This document shows, piece by piece, positions 53,108 to 62,333 of a stretch of 64,000 nt of DNA. The stretch comes from Pseudomonadota bacterium. GTDB taxonomy: Bacteria; Pseudomonadota; Gammaproteobacteria; Steroidobacterales; Steroidobacteraceae. The DNA is taken from assembly GCA_018241425.1 (NCBI GenBank), contig JAFEDU010000002.1, forward strand, positions 558,001-622,000. The letters run 5' to 3'. Each line of letters starts with the position of its first letter. Within the stretch, counting starts at the first letter, position 1. The translations under genes were made by a program, and so were the position numbers. The notes beneath the pieces are model-generated. The model made no database searches. It was not told the DNA's origin and was given only the letters and a program-made list of their open reading frames with translations.

Positions 53108-54283
53108 ATGCGCATCTGCGTGTTGTCGATGATGGCGACCGTCGTTGGTTTGCTCCCTCTCAAGATCCTTGCTCAGGCTCATTCAGGATTCCCCGTCGAC
53201 ATCGCTGCCGGACCTTCTCCCCAAGCTGTCGTGGCGAACGGCCGCTCTACGTTGCTCTATGAGCTGCACCTCACCAATTTTGCATCGCGTCCGATCGAGC
53301 TGACCCGTGTGGAGGTTTGGAGCGACGGCGCGTCTCCCGTTGCCAGCTACGCAGGGCAAGTGCTCAAAGACATGGTTGTACCGGTCGACGAGCTGTCATC
53401 TTCCCGATCGCCTGCCGAGGACAGGGGGAACACGGCCATTGGCATGGGTCATGCCGCAATTGTCTTCATCGACCTGGCGCTTGATGTGGGAGTGCCAGTG
53501 CCGCGCGAGCTGCACCACAAGTACTTCTTCGCGGTTGCACGCAAAGACAAGCCGAACTATGAAACCGCCTTCGCTGGTGCGGCAATTCCCGTCGTTGCCA
53601 CGCCGGTGCCGGTGCTGCACGCACCGCTCCGCGGAGGATCCTGGGTTGCCTTCAATGCACTCGGAGCGAAGGACCACCGGCGCGCACTGAACGCCTTCGA
53701 TGGCCGGGAGCGCATCCCGCAACGCTTTGCGGTTGACTGGGGGCGGCTCGGGCCCGATGGACGCCTCCGCAAGCGCGAGGGGCAATTCAATAGCGACTTT
53801 TATTCCTATGGAGCAGAGGTGCTGGCAGTGGCCGACGGGCGCATCGTAGACACGAGGGACGGCATCCCGGAGAACGGTGGTACGAACGAGAGGAGCGCGC
53901 GCGAGATTACTCTCGAGAACGTGCTCGGCAACTACCTTGTGCTCGATATCGGAGATCGGCGATTTGCAAGTTACTGCCACCTGCAGCCCGGAAGTCTGCG
54001 GGTGAAGGCAGGTGAGTCGGTAAAGGTGGGTCAGGTACTGGCGCTTCTCGGTAACTCGGGGAACTCCGATGCGCCGCATCTGCACTTTCAGATTACGGAC
54101 GGAGCTGCGCCCCTGGCGGCCGAAGGCATCCCCTACGAGATTGAAGACTACACTCAGCTCGGCGTCGCACTCGACCCCGACGCGCTCGACCGGGGTGAGC
54201 CCTGGCAGCCGGGGGTCCACGATACGTTGGTGACTCATCACCGGGAGTTCCCGGCCGACAATGCCGTCGTCAGCTTCCCCTGA
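53108..54283 (+). CDS. M23-family peptidase (LytM-type)
   Basis: The 391-residue protein has a signal peptide (MMATVVGLLPLKILAQA), an N-terminal beta-rich domain and a C-terminal M23 domain. The zinc ligands are visible: H-x-H in APHLHFQITDG, with the upstream GAEVLAVADGRIVDT and NYLVLDIGDRRFASYCHLQPGS segments. It probably cuts peptidoglycan or acts as a scaffold. The divergent Tat epimerase gene is upstream. Confidence 0.83.
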   Translation: MRICVLSMMATVVGLLPLKILAQAHSGFPVDIAAGPSPQAVVANGRSTLLYELHLTNFASRPIELTRVEVWSDGASPVASYAGQVLKDMVVPVDELSSSRSPAEDRGNTAIGMGHAAIVFIDLALDVGVPVPRELHHKYFFAVARKDKPNYETAFAGAAIPVVATPVPVLHAPLRGGSWVAFNALGAKDHRRALNAFDGRERIPQRFAVDWGRLGPDGRLRKREGQFNSDFYSYGAEVLAVADGRIVDTRDGIPENGGTNERSAREITLENVLGNYLVLDIGDRRFASYCHLQPGSLRVKAGESVKVGQVLALLGNSGNSDAPHLHFQITDGAAPLAAEGIPYEIEDYTQLGVALDPDALDRGEPWQPGVHDTLVTHHREFPADNAVVSFP

Positions 54284-54490
54284 CCGGCGGTTTGGCGTGA
54301 TCCCGGTGGGCCCGGATGGCGCCTCTCACGACAGAGCTGGTGGGCGCCATTGGACGATGGTGCTAGCGCGCTGAAGGCTACCGAGCTGCACCCGCCGGAT
54401 GTACCTTCGGGTAAGGTTCAATGACGCACTGCGCCGGCGTTATCCTGTAGAGGCGGCGCGGGGCGCACCGAATGCCTGGGGAGCAAGCGA

Positions 54491-54958
54491 ATGTCGTTAT
54501 CCAGAGAGCTGAAGATTAATGGCCACGCTCACGCCGTAGAAGCGCCCGACGACATGCCGCTGTTGTGGGTGCTGCGGGACCTGCTGGGGATGACCGGCAC
54601 CAAGTTCGGTTGCGGCATCGCGTTGTGCGGGGCATGTACGGTGCATCTCGACGGTAAACCGGTGCGCTCATGCCAGCTGCGGGTCGGTGCGATCGGCGAT
54701 CGCGAAATTACGACTATCGAGGCAATAGGTGCAACGCCCGCGGGCGCGCGCGTACAGAAAGCGTGGCTCGATCTCGAGGTGGTGCAGTGCGGATATTGCC
54801 AGTGCGGCCAGATCATGTCCGCCACGGCACTGCTCACCTCCACGCCTCGCCCGGACGATGCGGACATCAACGCAGCAATGGCGGGAAACATATGCCGCTG
54901 CGGTACGTACGTGCGCATCCGTGAGGCCATCAAGAAGGCCGCCGAGTCGGCGACCTGA
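54491..54958 (+). CDS. 2Fe-2S subunit of molybdenum hydroxylase
   Basis: The 155-residue protein has two [2Fe-2S] sites: a plant-type cluster ([21 protein letters not shown]) and a C-terminal one ([10 protein letters not shown] and CRCGTY). This is the small subunit of IorAB-type oxidoreductases that lack a FAD subunit. It forms an operon with the Moco subunit (10 bases on) and a cytochrome c. Confidence 0.92.
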   Translation: MSLSRELKINGHAHAVEAPDDMPLLWVLRDLLGMTGTKFGCGIALCGACTVHLDGKPVRSCQLRVGAIGDREITTIEAIGATPAGARVQKAWLDLEVVQCGYCQCGQIMSATALLTSTPRPDDADINAAMAGNICRCGTYVRIREAIKKAAESAT

Positions 54959-54968
54959 GGGCCCCACC

Positions 54969-57137
54969 ATGAAGCACGAACCGGCACGCGCCACGACCCT
55001 GACCCGCCGTCAACTTCTGGGTAGAACCGCCGCAGCCGGAGCGCTGCTCGCCTTCCACCTGCCATTGCGTGCGCAGGGTAAGGCGGGGGCGGCAGGCGGG
55101 GAGTTCGCGCCCAATGCCTTCATCCGCATCGAGCCGGACGGCCGCACTGTCCTGGTGATGCCACAGGTGGAGATGGGGCAGGGCGTGTACACGTCCGTTG
55201 CACTCATCCTCGCGGAAGAGCTCGATGCCGACTATTCGCGCGTCGTGCTGGAGCATGCGCCTCCCAGCGATAAGCTCTACGGCAACCCGATCTTCGGCAT
55301 CCAGGTAACAGGAAACTCCAACTCGATCCGTGCCTTCTGGGTGCCGCTGCGGCGCGCCGGGGCCGCTGCCCGCGCCATGCTGGTCACGGCCGCCGCCCAG
55401 CGGTGGCACGTCGACCCCGCAAGCTGTACGGCGGCCCAGGGCGAGGTAGTCCACGCGCCCAGCGGCCGCAAGGCGGCGTACGGATCGCTGGTGGCCGCGG
55501 CGCGCCAGCTTGCGCCCCCGGCCAACCCGCCGCTGAAGGATCCCAGGAATTTCACGCTGATCGGCAAGCCGCAGCACCGCTACGACACTCCGGACAAGGT
55601 GGCCGGGAAAACCACCTACGGGATCGACGTAATGCTTCCAGGCATGCGTTTCGCAACCATCGCCGCGAGCCCGACCTTTGGTGGCAGGGTCGCAAGCGTT
55701 GATGACTCCGCGGCGCGAACGGTCCCGGGCGTCCATAAGGTCATTGTGGATGAGGACCTGGTGGCCGTAGTCGGCGACCACATGTGGGCGGCCAAGCAGG
55801 GACTCGCGGCGCTCGTGATCACCTGGGATCCCGGCCCGAACGCAGGCGTTGACTCGAGCGCGATCTGGGAGGACTTGCGGGCTGCCAGCGCGAAGGATGG
55901 GGTGCTCGCCAAGGCGAACGGGGACGTCGCCCAGGCGGCCAAGGGCGCCGAGGTGATCGAAGCGGACTACGAACTGCCGTTCCTGGCGCACGCAACCATG
56001 GAGCCGATGAACTGTACCGTGCAGCTGCGCAAGGATTCCTGCGAGGTGTGGCTCGGCACCCAGATCATATCGCGCGTGCAGGCGACGGTGGCCCAGCTCA
56101 CGGGTCTCGCACCTGAGAAGGTGACGGTGCACAACCACTACATCGGCGGTGGCTTCGGGCGACGGCTCGAACCCGATATGGCGCTGAAGGCGGTCCGGGT
56201 TGCACGACACCTGGACGGCGAGCCCGTCAAGGTGGTGTGGACGCGCGAGGAGGACATCCAGCACGACATTTATCGCCCGGTGTACCGTGACGTCATCGCA
56301 GCCACCCTGAAAAGCGGGCGGATCGATTCCTGGAAGTACAAGATCTCAGGTTCGGCGGTGATCGCGCGCTGGCTGCCGCCGGCGTTCCAGAAGGGCATCG
56401 ACATTGACGCCGTGGACAGCGCGGTCGACATTCCCTACGACATCCCGAACCTGCGGGTCGAGTATGTTCGCGTCGAGCCGCCGGCGGTGCCGACCGGGTT
56501 CTGGCGCGGCGTTGGCCCCAATAACAACGTGTTCGCCACTGAGAGCTTTATCGACGAACTCGCCCGCAGGGCAGGCAAGGACCCGGTGGCGTTTCGCCTG
56601 GAAATGCTGGGGAAGACGCCGCGTCTGCGCGCAGCCGTCCAGCACGTCGCCGAGAAGTCCGGCTGGGGGCAGCCGCTGCCGGCGCGCTGTGGCCGTGGAA
56701 TCTCGGCGCAGGTCTCCTTCGGCAGCTTCATCGCGACCGTTGTCGAGGCCGAGGTGGAGGATGCCGGCGGCGTGCACCTGCGGAGGGTGACTTGCGCGGT
56801 CGACACGGGGATCGCCGTGAGCCCCGACAACATTCGGGCGCAGCTCCAGGGCGGCCTGATCTTCGGACTGACCGCAGCGCTCTACGGCGAAATCACGATC
56901 GAGCGCGGCCGCGTATTGCAGGGGAACTTCCACGACTACCGGATCCTGCGCATGGATGAGGTACCGCCCATCGAAGTATTCCTGATCGAGTCGGGCGAGG
57001 CCCCGGGTGGCATCGGGGAGACCGGTACCACCGCGGGACCCCCGGCGCTGCGCAACGCAATCTATGCCGCGACCGGCGTCGCGCTGCGGCGGCTGCCCAT
57101 CGACCGCAAGCGCCTCGCCAAGGGAGCCCCCACATGA
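54969..57137 (+). CDS. Molybdopterin-binding subunit of aldehyde/isoquinoline-type dehydrogenase
   Basis: The 722-residue protein has a twin-arginine leader (TRRQLLGRTAAAGALLAF) and the xanthine-dehydrogenase-family fold. The Moco pocket shows IGGGFGRRLEPD and the catalytic glutamate lies in PGGIGETG near the C-terminus. It hydroxylates a heterocycle or aldehyde with water as oxygen source. With no flavin subunit, electrons go to the cytochrome c encoded next, as in IorAB/nicotinate-type enzymes. The substrate is not known. It ends inside the cytochrome gene start (ATGA). Confidence 0.88.
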   Translation: MKHEPARATTLTRRQLLGRTAAAGALLAFHLPLRAQGKAGAAGGEFAPNAFIRIEPDGRTVLVMPQVEMGQGVYTSVALILAEELDADYSRVVLEHAPPSDKLYGNPIFGIQVTGNSNSIRAFWVPLRRAGAAARAMLVTAAAQRWHVDPASCTAAQGEVVHAPSGRKAAYGSLVAAARQLAPPANPPLKDPRNFTLIGKPQHRYDTPDKVAGKTTYGIDVMLPGMRFATIAASPTFGGRVASVDDSAARTVPGVHKVIVDEDLVAVVGDHMWAAKQGLAALVITWDPGPNAGVDSSAIWEDLRAASAKDGVLAKANGDVAQAAKGAEVIEADYELPFLAHATMEPMNCTVQLRKDSCEVWLGTQIISRVQATVAQLTGLAPEKVTVHNHYIGGGFGRRLEPDMALKAVRVARHLDGEPVKVVWTREEDIQHDIYRPVYRDVIAATLKSGRIDSWKYKISGSAVIARWLPPAFQKGIDIDAVDSAVDIPYDIPNLRVEYVRVEPPAVPTGFWRGVGPNNNVFATESFIDELARRAGKDPVAFRLEMLGKTPRLRAAVQHVAEKSGWGQPLPARCGRGISAQVSFGSFIATVVEAEVEDAGGVHLRRVTCAVDTGIAVSPDNIRAQLQGGLIFGLTAALYGEITIERGRVLQGNFHDYRILRMDEVPPIEVFLIESGEAPGGIGETGTTAGPPALRNAIYAATGVALRRLPIDRKRLAKGAPT

Positions 57138-58507
57138 CGCTGCGAACCATACATTCGCGCCAGCAGGGCGCGGTACGGCCCCGTGTGCCGTTACTGGTTG
57201 GGGCGCTGGTGCTGGGAGGACTGGGTGTCTGGCTGCTCGGGGGTCCCGGCCCCATGGGCTTCGCCAAGGGCGACCGGGTAGCCCTGTCCCAGTATTCGGC
57301 CGGTGACCCCACGGGAGTGCCGCAGGGCCGTGCTGGACAGTCCCTGGTCGAGCGCGGTGAGTATTTGGCCAAAGCTGCTGACTGTGTGGTGTGCCACACC
57401 GCCCGGGGCGGGGAGCCTTTCGCCGGGGGCTTTGCATTCACCCTCCCGTTCGGCGCGATCTACTCCACCAACATCACGCCGGACAGGGAAACCGGGATTG
57501 GCACCTACAGCGATGCGCAGTTCCTCGACGCCGTGCGCCGCGGCGTGAGGCCTGACGGGTCCCGACTGTATCCGGCGATGCCGTACGCCTCCTACACCTA
57601 CCTCACCGATGCCGACACGCTGGCGATCAAGGCGTACCTGTTCAGCCTGCCGCCCGTTCGTGCCCCAGCGCGTGCCGACACCCTGAGTTTTCCCTTCAAC
57701 CAGCGGGGCCTGATGGCAGTGTGGTCGGCGTTCTTCAACGCCAACGAGCGCTTCCGGCCCGTGGCCGGCCAGACAGCGCAGTGGAACCGCGGCGCCTATC
57801 TTGCCGAGGCGCTGGAGCACTGTGGCGAGTGCCATACGCCCCGTAACCCCGCCTATGCGTTGAATGAGCGCCGCAAGTTCGCCGGCGCGGTGACGGGCGG
57901 CTGGCGTGCATACAACATCACGGCTGACACGAGGGCCGGCGTCGGCGCCTGGAGCGATGCGGATCTCGCCGGGTACCTCGCGAGCGGCCACGCCGCCGGT
58001 CGCGGTACGGCTTCCGGTCCGATGGGAGAGATCGTGGATGCGAGCCTGAGCGAGCTGGACCCAGCCGATATCTCGGCTCTGGTGGCCTACGTCCGCTCCG
58101 TGCCCGCGCAGTCCTCGGCGGATACTCCCGAGGTCCCCTCGGCACCCGTCGCGTTCTCTCACTCCGAGGGACCGGGCTCGGGCAAATTGGCCGGCAAGCA
58201 GGTGTTTGAAGGTGCGTGCGCGGGGTGCCACGGGTGGAGTGGGCAGAGCCCGTTATCGGCGCTCGCAGACCTCACCGGCTCGCGCGCAGTAAGCGACCCG
58301 AAGGCTACCAACGTCGTACAGATCGTCCTCGCGGGCGGATCACTTGCGCCAGCGCACGGCGGCATCTACATGCCTGCATTCGGCCGCGCGTATTCGGACT
58401 CGGAGGTCGCTTCGGTCGCGAACTACGTGACCGCCCGCTTCGGCGCCGAGGGTTCGACACTCGATGCCGCTCAGGTCGGAAGGTTGCGGGCCCAGACCGC
58501 TCAGTAG
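57134..58507 (+). CDS. Membrane-anchored triheme cytochrome c
   Basis: The 457-residue protein has an N-terminal membrane anchor (VPLLVGALVLGGLGVWLLGG) and three haem-binding motifs: CVVCH (from Cys84), CGECH (from Cys230) and CAGCH (from Cys362). This matches the cytochrome subunits of membrane-bound alcohol, aldehyde and Mo-hydroxylase dehydrogenases. It accepts electrons from the Moco/2Fe-2S enzyme and passes them to the respiratory chain. Its ATG overlaps the previous stop. Confidence 0.9.
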   Translation: MTLRTIHSRQQGAVRPRVPLLVGALVLGGLGVWLLGGPGPMGFAKGDRVALSQYSAGDPTGVPQGRAGQSLVERGEYLAKAADCVVCHTARGGEPFAGGFAFTLPFGAIYSTNITPDRETGIGTYSDAQFLDAVRRGVRPDGSRLYPAMPYASYTYLTDADTLAIKAYLFSLPPVRAPARADTLSFPFNQRGLMAVWSAFFNANERFRPVAGQTAQWNRGAYLAEALEHCGECHTPRNPAYALNERRKFAGAVTGGWRAYNITADTRAGVGAWSDADLAGYLASGHAAGRGTASGPMGEIVDASLSELDPADISALVAYVRSVPAQSSADTPEVPSAPVAFSHSEGPGSGKLAGKQVFEGACAGCHGWSGQSPLSALADLTGSRAVSDPKATNVVQIVLAGGSLAPAHGGIYMPAFGRAYSDSEVASVANYVTARFGAEGSTLDAAQVGRLRAQTAQ

Positions 58508-58716
58508 CGTCCGTAACCCCGTTCTGCTCACCTCGCTGTTGCGTCGGGTGCTGCTGACTCGTGAAAGTCAATGATGCCCGGCGGCGGATGCAACGCGCTC
58601 GTCTTGGTAAGTTTCTCGTTTGAGCTAGCCATTCGGCGAGCATCATGCTGGATGCGGAGGAGATTGACTTGGCGTGCGGACGTATTGACACCGTCGGGGC
58701 TTGACAGCGCCGGGAG
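58508..58716. other. Non-coding gap with no recognisable feature
   Basis: Nothing convincing was found in these 209 bases on either strand. No remnant of the LysR N-terminal HTH can be seen, so the 5' part of the fragment that follows is missing rather than frameshifted here. Confidence 0.4.
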
Positions 58717-59196
58717 GTGCTATACCCGGTCAACTACTCCTGTCTGTACGACAAGCGCCAGGTGAAATTTAGCGGGAGTCTCACATTAGCCCGCGATTTG
58801 GAAATTCCGCATTTGCTCATGTCGCCGCGCGGAGATTTTCGCGGCATCGTCCACGATGTCCTCGAGAAGCTTGGCAAGAAGCGTCGCGTAATTTTTTCAA
58901 CGGTTCATTTCTCGGCGATTCCCGTCATCCTGAAACGAATTCCGGCCATTGCGACTTTGCCCGAGCACTCTGCACGGAGATTTGCGGCGGACTATCAGTT
59001 AGAGACCGCGGACCCGCCGCTGCCTTTACTTCCTTACGAGTCGGCTCTCGCTTGGCTCGCCAAGCATGACGATGACTCTGTGCATCGTTGGGTACGGCAG
59101 TTCGTTCGAGTAACGATCGAGCGGTTGACGGTTGCCGGTGGAAAGGGCAACACACGGCGAGCCCCTCGCTCGAGAACATCGGATCCAGAGTCGTGA
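58717..59196 (+). pseudogene. 5'-truncated LysR-family regulator
   Basis: About 130 residues match the C-terminal half of the LysR substrate-binding domain: LEIPHLLMSPRGDFRGIVHDVLEKLG, KRRVIFSTVHFSAIPVIL, LPEHSARRFAADY and the closing LPLLPYESALAWLAKHDDDSVHRWVRQF. The DNA-binding domain and first effector-binding subdomain are absent. It may once have controlled the adjacent Mo-hydroxylase operon. The remainder to 59196 is an altered tail. Confidence 0.75.
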
Positions 59197-59200
59197 ATGA

Positions 59201-59264
59201 CTCATATCTCATGCGGACCTGCGCATGACACTGCGGGCCTACGCCCATCTCCTCAATCGCACCG
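59201..59264 (+). pseudogene. C-terminal remnant of a tyrosine recombinase
   Basis: After a stop codon at 59198 the frame reads LISHADLRMTLRAYAHLLNR. This fits box II of phage-type integrases, where the usual (G)H-A-x-x-x-M-T-L-x-x-Y-x-H-L pattern carries the catalytic His and Tyr; a Ser replaces the usual Gly. Nothing else of the integrase is visible. It marks an old integration event. Confidence 0.65.
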
Positions 59265-59414
59265 TCGGCACGGCCGTGAAGAAGAAGCTCCCGTCGTGCG
59301 AATACGAGCCCGGTGAGTTCCAGAAGACCGGCTCTGAGGGGAGGGGTCGTGAACTCCCGTCCTGGAGTTCGACGCAACGGCGTTCCGCAGGCACACTTGG
59401 CCTGGGGGGAAGGG

Positions 59415-60767
59415 ATGACTCAATGGTCCAAGGAACGCGTCGAGCAACTAGCGCCGGACGCAGCGTCCGCGAAGGCAGGCCTCGGTCTTGCAAAGCCGGT
59501 CGAGTGGCCGTCGCTGGGACGGCAGGACCAGATCGTCTGGGGCGAATGCCAGGGTAGCGGCGCCAAGCCTTACCAGGTCCGGGTCGCGCTTGAGGATCTC
59601 GGCTACCGTTGTACCTGTCCTAGCCGCAAGCAGCCATGCAAGCACACCCTCGGGCTACTCTTTCTCCTCGCCGGCGGCACCCCATTTCCCGATTCCACGC
59701 CGCCACCGTTTGTGGAGGAATGGCTCGCCAATCGCAGCAGGCGTGCCGAGGCAAAGGTTGCGCGCGAGGCGCAACCGGCGGCGCCGCCTGATCCCGAGGC
59801 ACAAGCACGGCGCCAGGAGAAGCGTGAATCGCGCGTGCTTGCCGGACTCGATCAGCTCGAATCCTGGCTCGCCGACGTCATGACGCAGGGGCTCGCGAGC
59901 GCTCGCGTCCAGCCGCCCGCGTTCTGGTCACAGATGGCGGCGCGCCTCGTGGACGCTCAGGCGCCAGGACTCGCCACCCGTGTGCGCGAGCTCGCCTCGG
60001 CAGCGCTGTCGGGAGAACAGTGGTCCGAGCGCCTAATGGTCGGGCTCGCGCGGTTGCAGCTGTTGATCGACGCCTATAGGAGGCTGAACCAGCTGCCCGG
60101 TCCGCTCGCTGCGGAAGTCCGTACGAGAATCGGCTGGACGCAAAAGCAGGAGGAACTCCTCACGCAGCCGGGCGTGCTGGACTGCTGGCAGGTAATCGGC
60201 CGTCGACAGTCGTTGGATGACACGCTGCGGGTCCAATACACGTGGCTTCACGGCGCCGCCAGCGCAGAAATCGGCCTAGTCCTCGAATTTGCTGTCGGCC
60301 GCCAGCCCTTGCCCGCCTCATTCCTGCTCGGGCAGGTGCTCGACGCAGAGCTGGTCTTCTTCGAGGCGGCTCTTCCGTACCGCGCGCTCGTCAAGCCGCG
60401 CGGGGCGGCACAGCGACAGGCGCTCGGCCTGCCTCGTGCCAGCGACGTACTTGCATTGCAGAACGCCTTTGCTGCCGCACTTGCCAAGAATCCCTGGCTG
60501 GATCGATGGCCGGCGGTCGTCGGACCGGTCATCCCCAGCGTCGACACGGACCAGGTCATTTTGGCGGACGCACTGGGACGGCGACTCCCGGTACGGCGCT
60601 CGTTCCGGCAGGGGTGGTCACTGGTCGCACTCGCCGGTGGCGAGCCTGTGAGCCTGTTCGGGGAGTGGGATGGCTTCGAGTTCGACCCGGTCAGTGTCGA
60701 GCACGGAGGCGCGCTGTATTCCATGGGCGAGATCGGGGGCCTCCCGGTGCTCGCAAGGGCGGTCTGA
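59415..60767 (+). CDS. SWIM zinc-finger protein
   Basis: The 450-residue protein has a SWIM zinc finger near residues 55-80 with C-x-C...C-x-H ligands (YRCTCPSRKQPCKHTLGL). A linker rich in Ala, Glu and Arg follows, then a helical domain (AGLDQLESWLADVMTQGL) and a C-terminal region not recognised. SWIM fingers bind nucleic acid or protein. ATG 59415 follows GGGGGAAGGG; a longer frame to 59313 overlaps the degraded region. It begins an operon whose genes are nearly contiguous (DUF5691, MoxR, DUF5682). Confidence 0.82.
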   Translation: MTQWSKERVEQLAPDAASAKAGLGLAKPVEWPSLGRQDQIVWGECQGSGAKPYQVRVALEDLGYRCTCPSRKQPCKHTLGLLFLLAGGTPFPDSTPPPFVEEWLANRSRRAEAKVAREAQPAAPPDPEAQARRQEKRESRVLAGLDQLESWLADVMTQGLASARVQPPAFWSQMAARLVDAQAPGLATRVRELASAALSGEQWSERLMVGLARLQLLIDAYRRLNQLPGPLAAEVRTRIGWTQKQEELLTQPGVLDCWQVIGRRQSLDDTLRVQYTWLHGAASAEIGLVLEFAVGRQPLPASFLLGQVLDAELVFFEAALPYRALVKPRGAAQRQALGLPRASDVLALQNAFAAALAKNPWLDRWPAVVGPVIPSVDTDQVILADALGRRLPVRRSFRQGWSLVALAGGEPVSLFGEWDGFEFDPVSVEHGGALYSMGEIGGLPVLARAV

Positions 60768-60770
60768 CCG

Positions 60771-62333
60771 GTGTCGTCGGCTTTGTCCGAGCACTGGCAG
60801 CGCGTGGTCTCGCTTGCGATGCTGGGCCTAGCACGGAGCCCCGGGTCGTCTGCCATCCAGATCCCCGAGAGCGCGATTTCACTTCCCGAGGGATCTTCGG
60901 AGCAGAGCGCCTTGCGCAGTGCTGCCGCCGCGCTGCTTTGGAAACTCGCGGGGGAACGTACGGGCATCAACACCGCGCCGCCGCCAGCGCCGGCTACAAC
61001 GACTGCGGACCGCTATGTCTCGGAGATGGCGACGCGGCGTCTCGCGCGCATGCTGGCCGAAGGGCCGCGCGAGTTGGTCGAGGAGTGGCTGGACATCGCT
61101 GCCCGCTCCGGGGGTGTGCTGGCGCCGCAGTGGGTTCCCGCTGTGTTCCAGGCGCTGGCACCTGCCGCGCGCACTCGCTACGCCCGGGTGCTTGGGGCGC
61201 GCATCGAGTGGCTCGCGGCCCAGGACGCGCGCTGGGCCATCGAAGGTTGCCGTATCGAATGGACCGAAGACGCATGGACGTCGGGGACGCAGGCTGAGCG
61301 AGCCGCGCTGCTCATGCACGTTCGTCAGGCAGAGCCTGAACGAGGCAGGGCGTTGCTTGAGTCCACGTGGACCATCGATTCGCCGGAATCACGGGAGCGA
61401 TTTGTCGGCGTGCTTCGCATCGGCCTATCCGCAGCCGACGAGGCGTTTCTGGAGGCGGCGCTCGACGACAAGCGCAAGTCCGTGCGATCTTCCGCGGCCG
61501 ACCTGCTCAAGGGGCTACCCGCTTCGGCCTACGTGCGTCGGGTGCTGGACCGGCTGCAACCGCTCTTCGTGCTAGAGGCCCGCGGGACCGGGCTCATCAG
61601 CCGCTTCTCGGGTCGCAAATTGCGGCTCGAGCTCCCCGCTGCGCTCGACAAAGCCGCGCTCCGGGATGGAATGGAGACAAAGCCGCCTGCGACCCGCAAA
61701 ATCGGCGAGCGCGCTTGGTGGCTCATGCAGATGATCGAGGCAATTCCGCCGGTCATCTGGACTCAGAGGTTCGACTGCACGGAGGCGGAGCTTCTCTCTG
61801 CTGTCGATGCGACGGACTATTCCGATGATCTTTGCCATGCGTTCACGGCCGCCTGCGTCCGTCATCCCGAGCACCGCTGGGTGCAGGGCCTTTGCGCGGA
61901 GTGGCGGCGGCGACTCGACCGTCCTGACGTACGCGCCGCAGCAATCGACTCGATCGCGCGGCTGATCGCAGTAGTTCCGCCACCCGATGGGGAGACCCTG
62001 TTAGGCGAGGAAGTGGGTGTGTTGCGTAGCCAGGGTGCCGTCGATGCGGCGGCCGAGCTGCTGGTCCGGCTGACTTTGCCATGGTCTTCGGCATCGACGC
62101 GGATCGCGCTCGAGGTGCTGGAACTTCGTGTCGGAGGCACAGCGCCGCAGGGCACGTTGCCCCGCACAACGCTCGATCTCTGGGCGTGGCGCGCTAATCC
62201 GGCCTCGGCCATCGCCCCATTGAGTGCGTTGCTCGAGCGCCTCCCGCCCGACTCGCCCTGGCGCAATGCGCTCGAGAGATTTCGGGAACTAATCGAATTC
62301 CGCTCAAACATGCACAAGGAGCTGCTTGCGTGA
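60771..62333 (+). CDS. DUF5691 protein
   Basis: The 520-residue, alpha-helical protein starts at GTG 60771, three bases after the SWIM gene. It resembles DUF5691, a helical-repeat family found beside SWIM and MoxR genes: WQRVVSLAMLGLARSP at the start, FLEAALDDKRKSVRSSAADLLKGLP as a HEAT-like unit and FSGRKLRLELP later. Function is unknown. Its stop overlaps the MoxR gene start (GTGA). Confidence 0.72.
   Translation: MSSALSEHWQRVVSLAMLGLARSPGSSAIQIPESAISLPEGSSEQSALRSAAAALLWKLAGERTGINTAPPPAPATTTADRYVSEMATRRLARMLAEGPRELVEEWLDIAARSGGVLAPQWVPAVFQALAPAARTRYARVLGARIEWLAAQDARWAIEGCRIEWTEDAWTSGTQAERAALLMHVRQAEPERGRALLESTWTIDSPESRERFVGVLRIGLSAADEAFLEAALDDKRKSVRSSAADLLKGLPASAYVRRVLDRLQPLFVLEARGTGLISRFSGRKLRLELPAALDKAALRDGMETKPPATRKIGERAWWLMQMIEAIPPVIWTQRFDCTEAELLSAVDATDYSDDLCHAFTAACVRHPEHRWVQGLCAEWRRRLDRPDVRAAAIDSIARLIAVVPPPDGETLLGEEVGVLRSQGAVDAAAELLVRLTLPWSSASTRIALEVLELRVGGTAPQGTLPRTTLDLWAWRANPASAIAPLSALLERLPPDSPWRNALERFRELIEFRSNMHKELLA

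Noticed and set aside
58571..58716. LysR N-terminal HTH remnant
   Set aside because: No frame shows the conserved HTH residues, so only the C-terminal fragment is called.
58305..58733. Minus-strand frame after the cytochrome c gene
   Set aside because: It is antisense to the end of the cytochrome gene, has no domain and no ribosome site.
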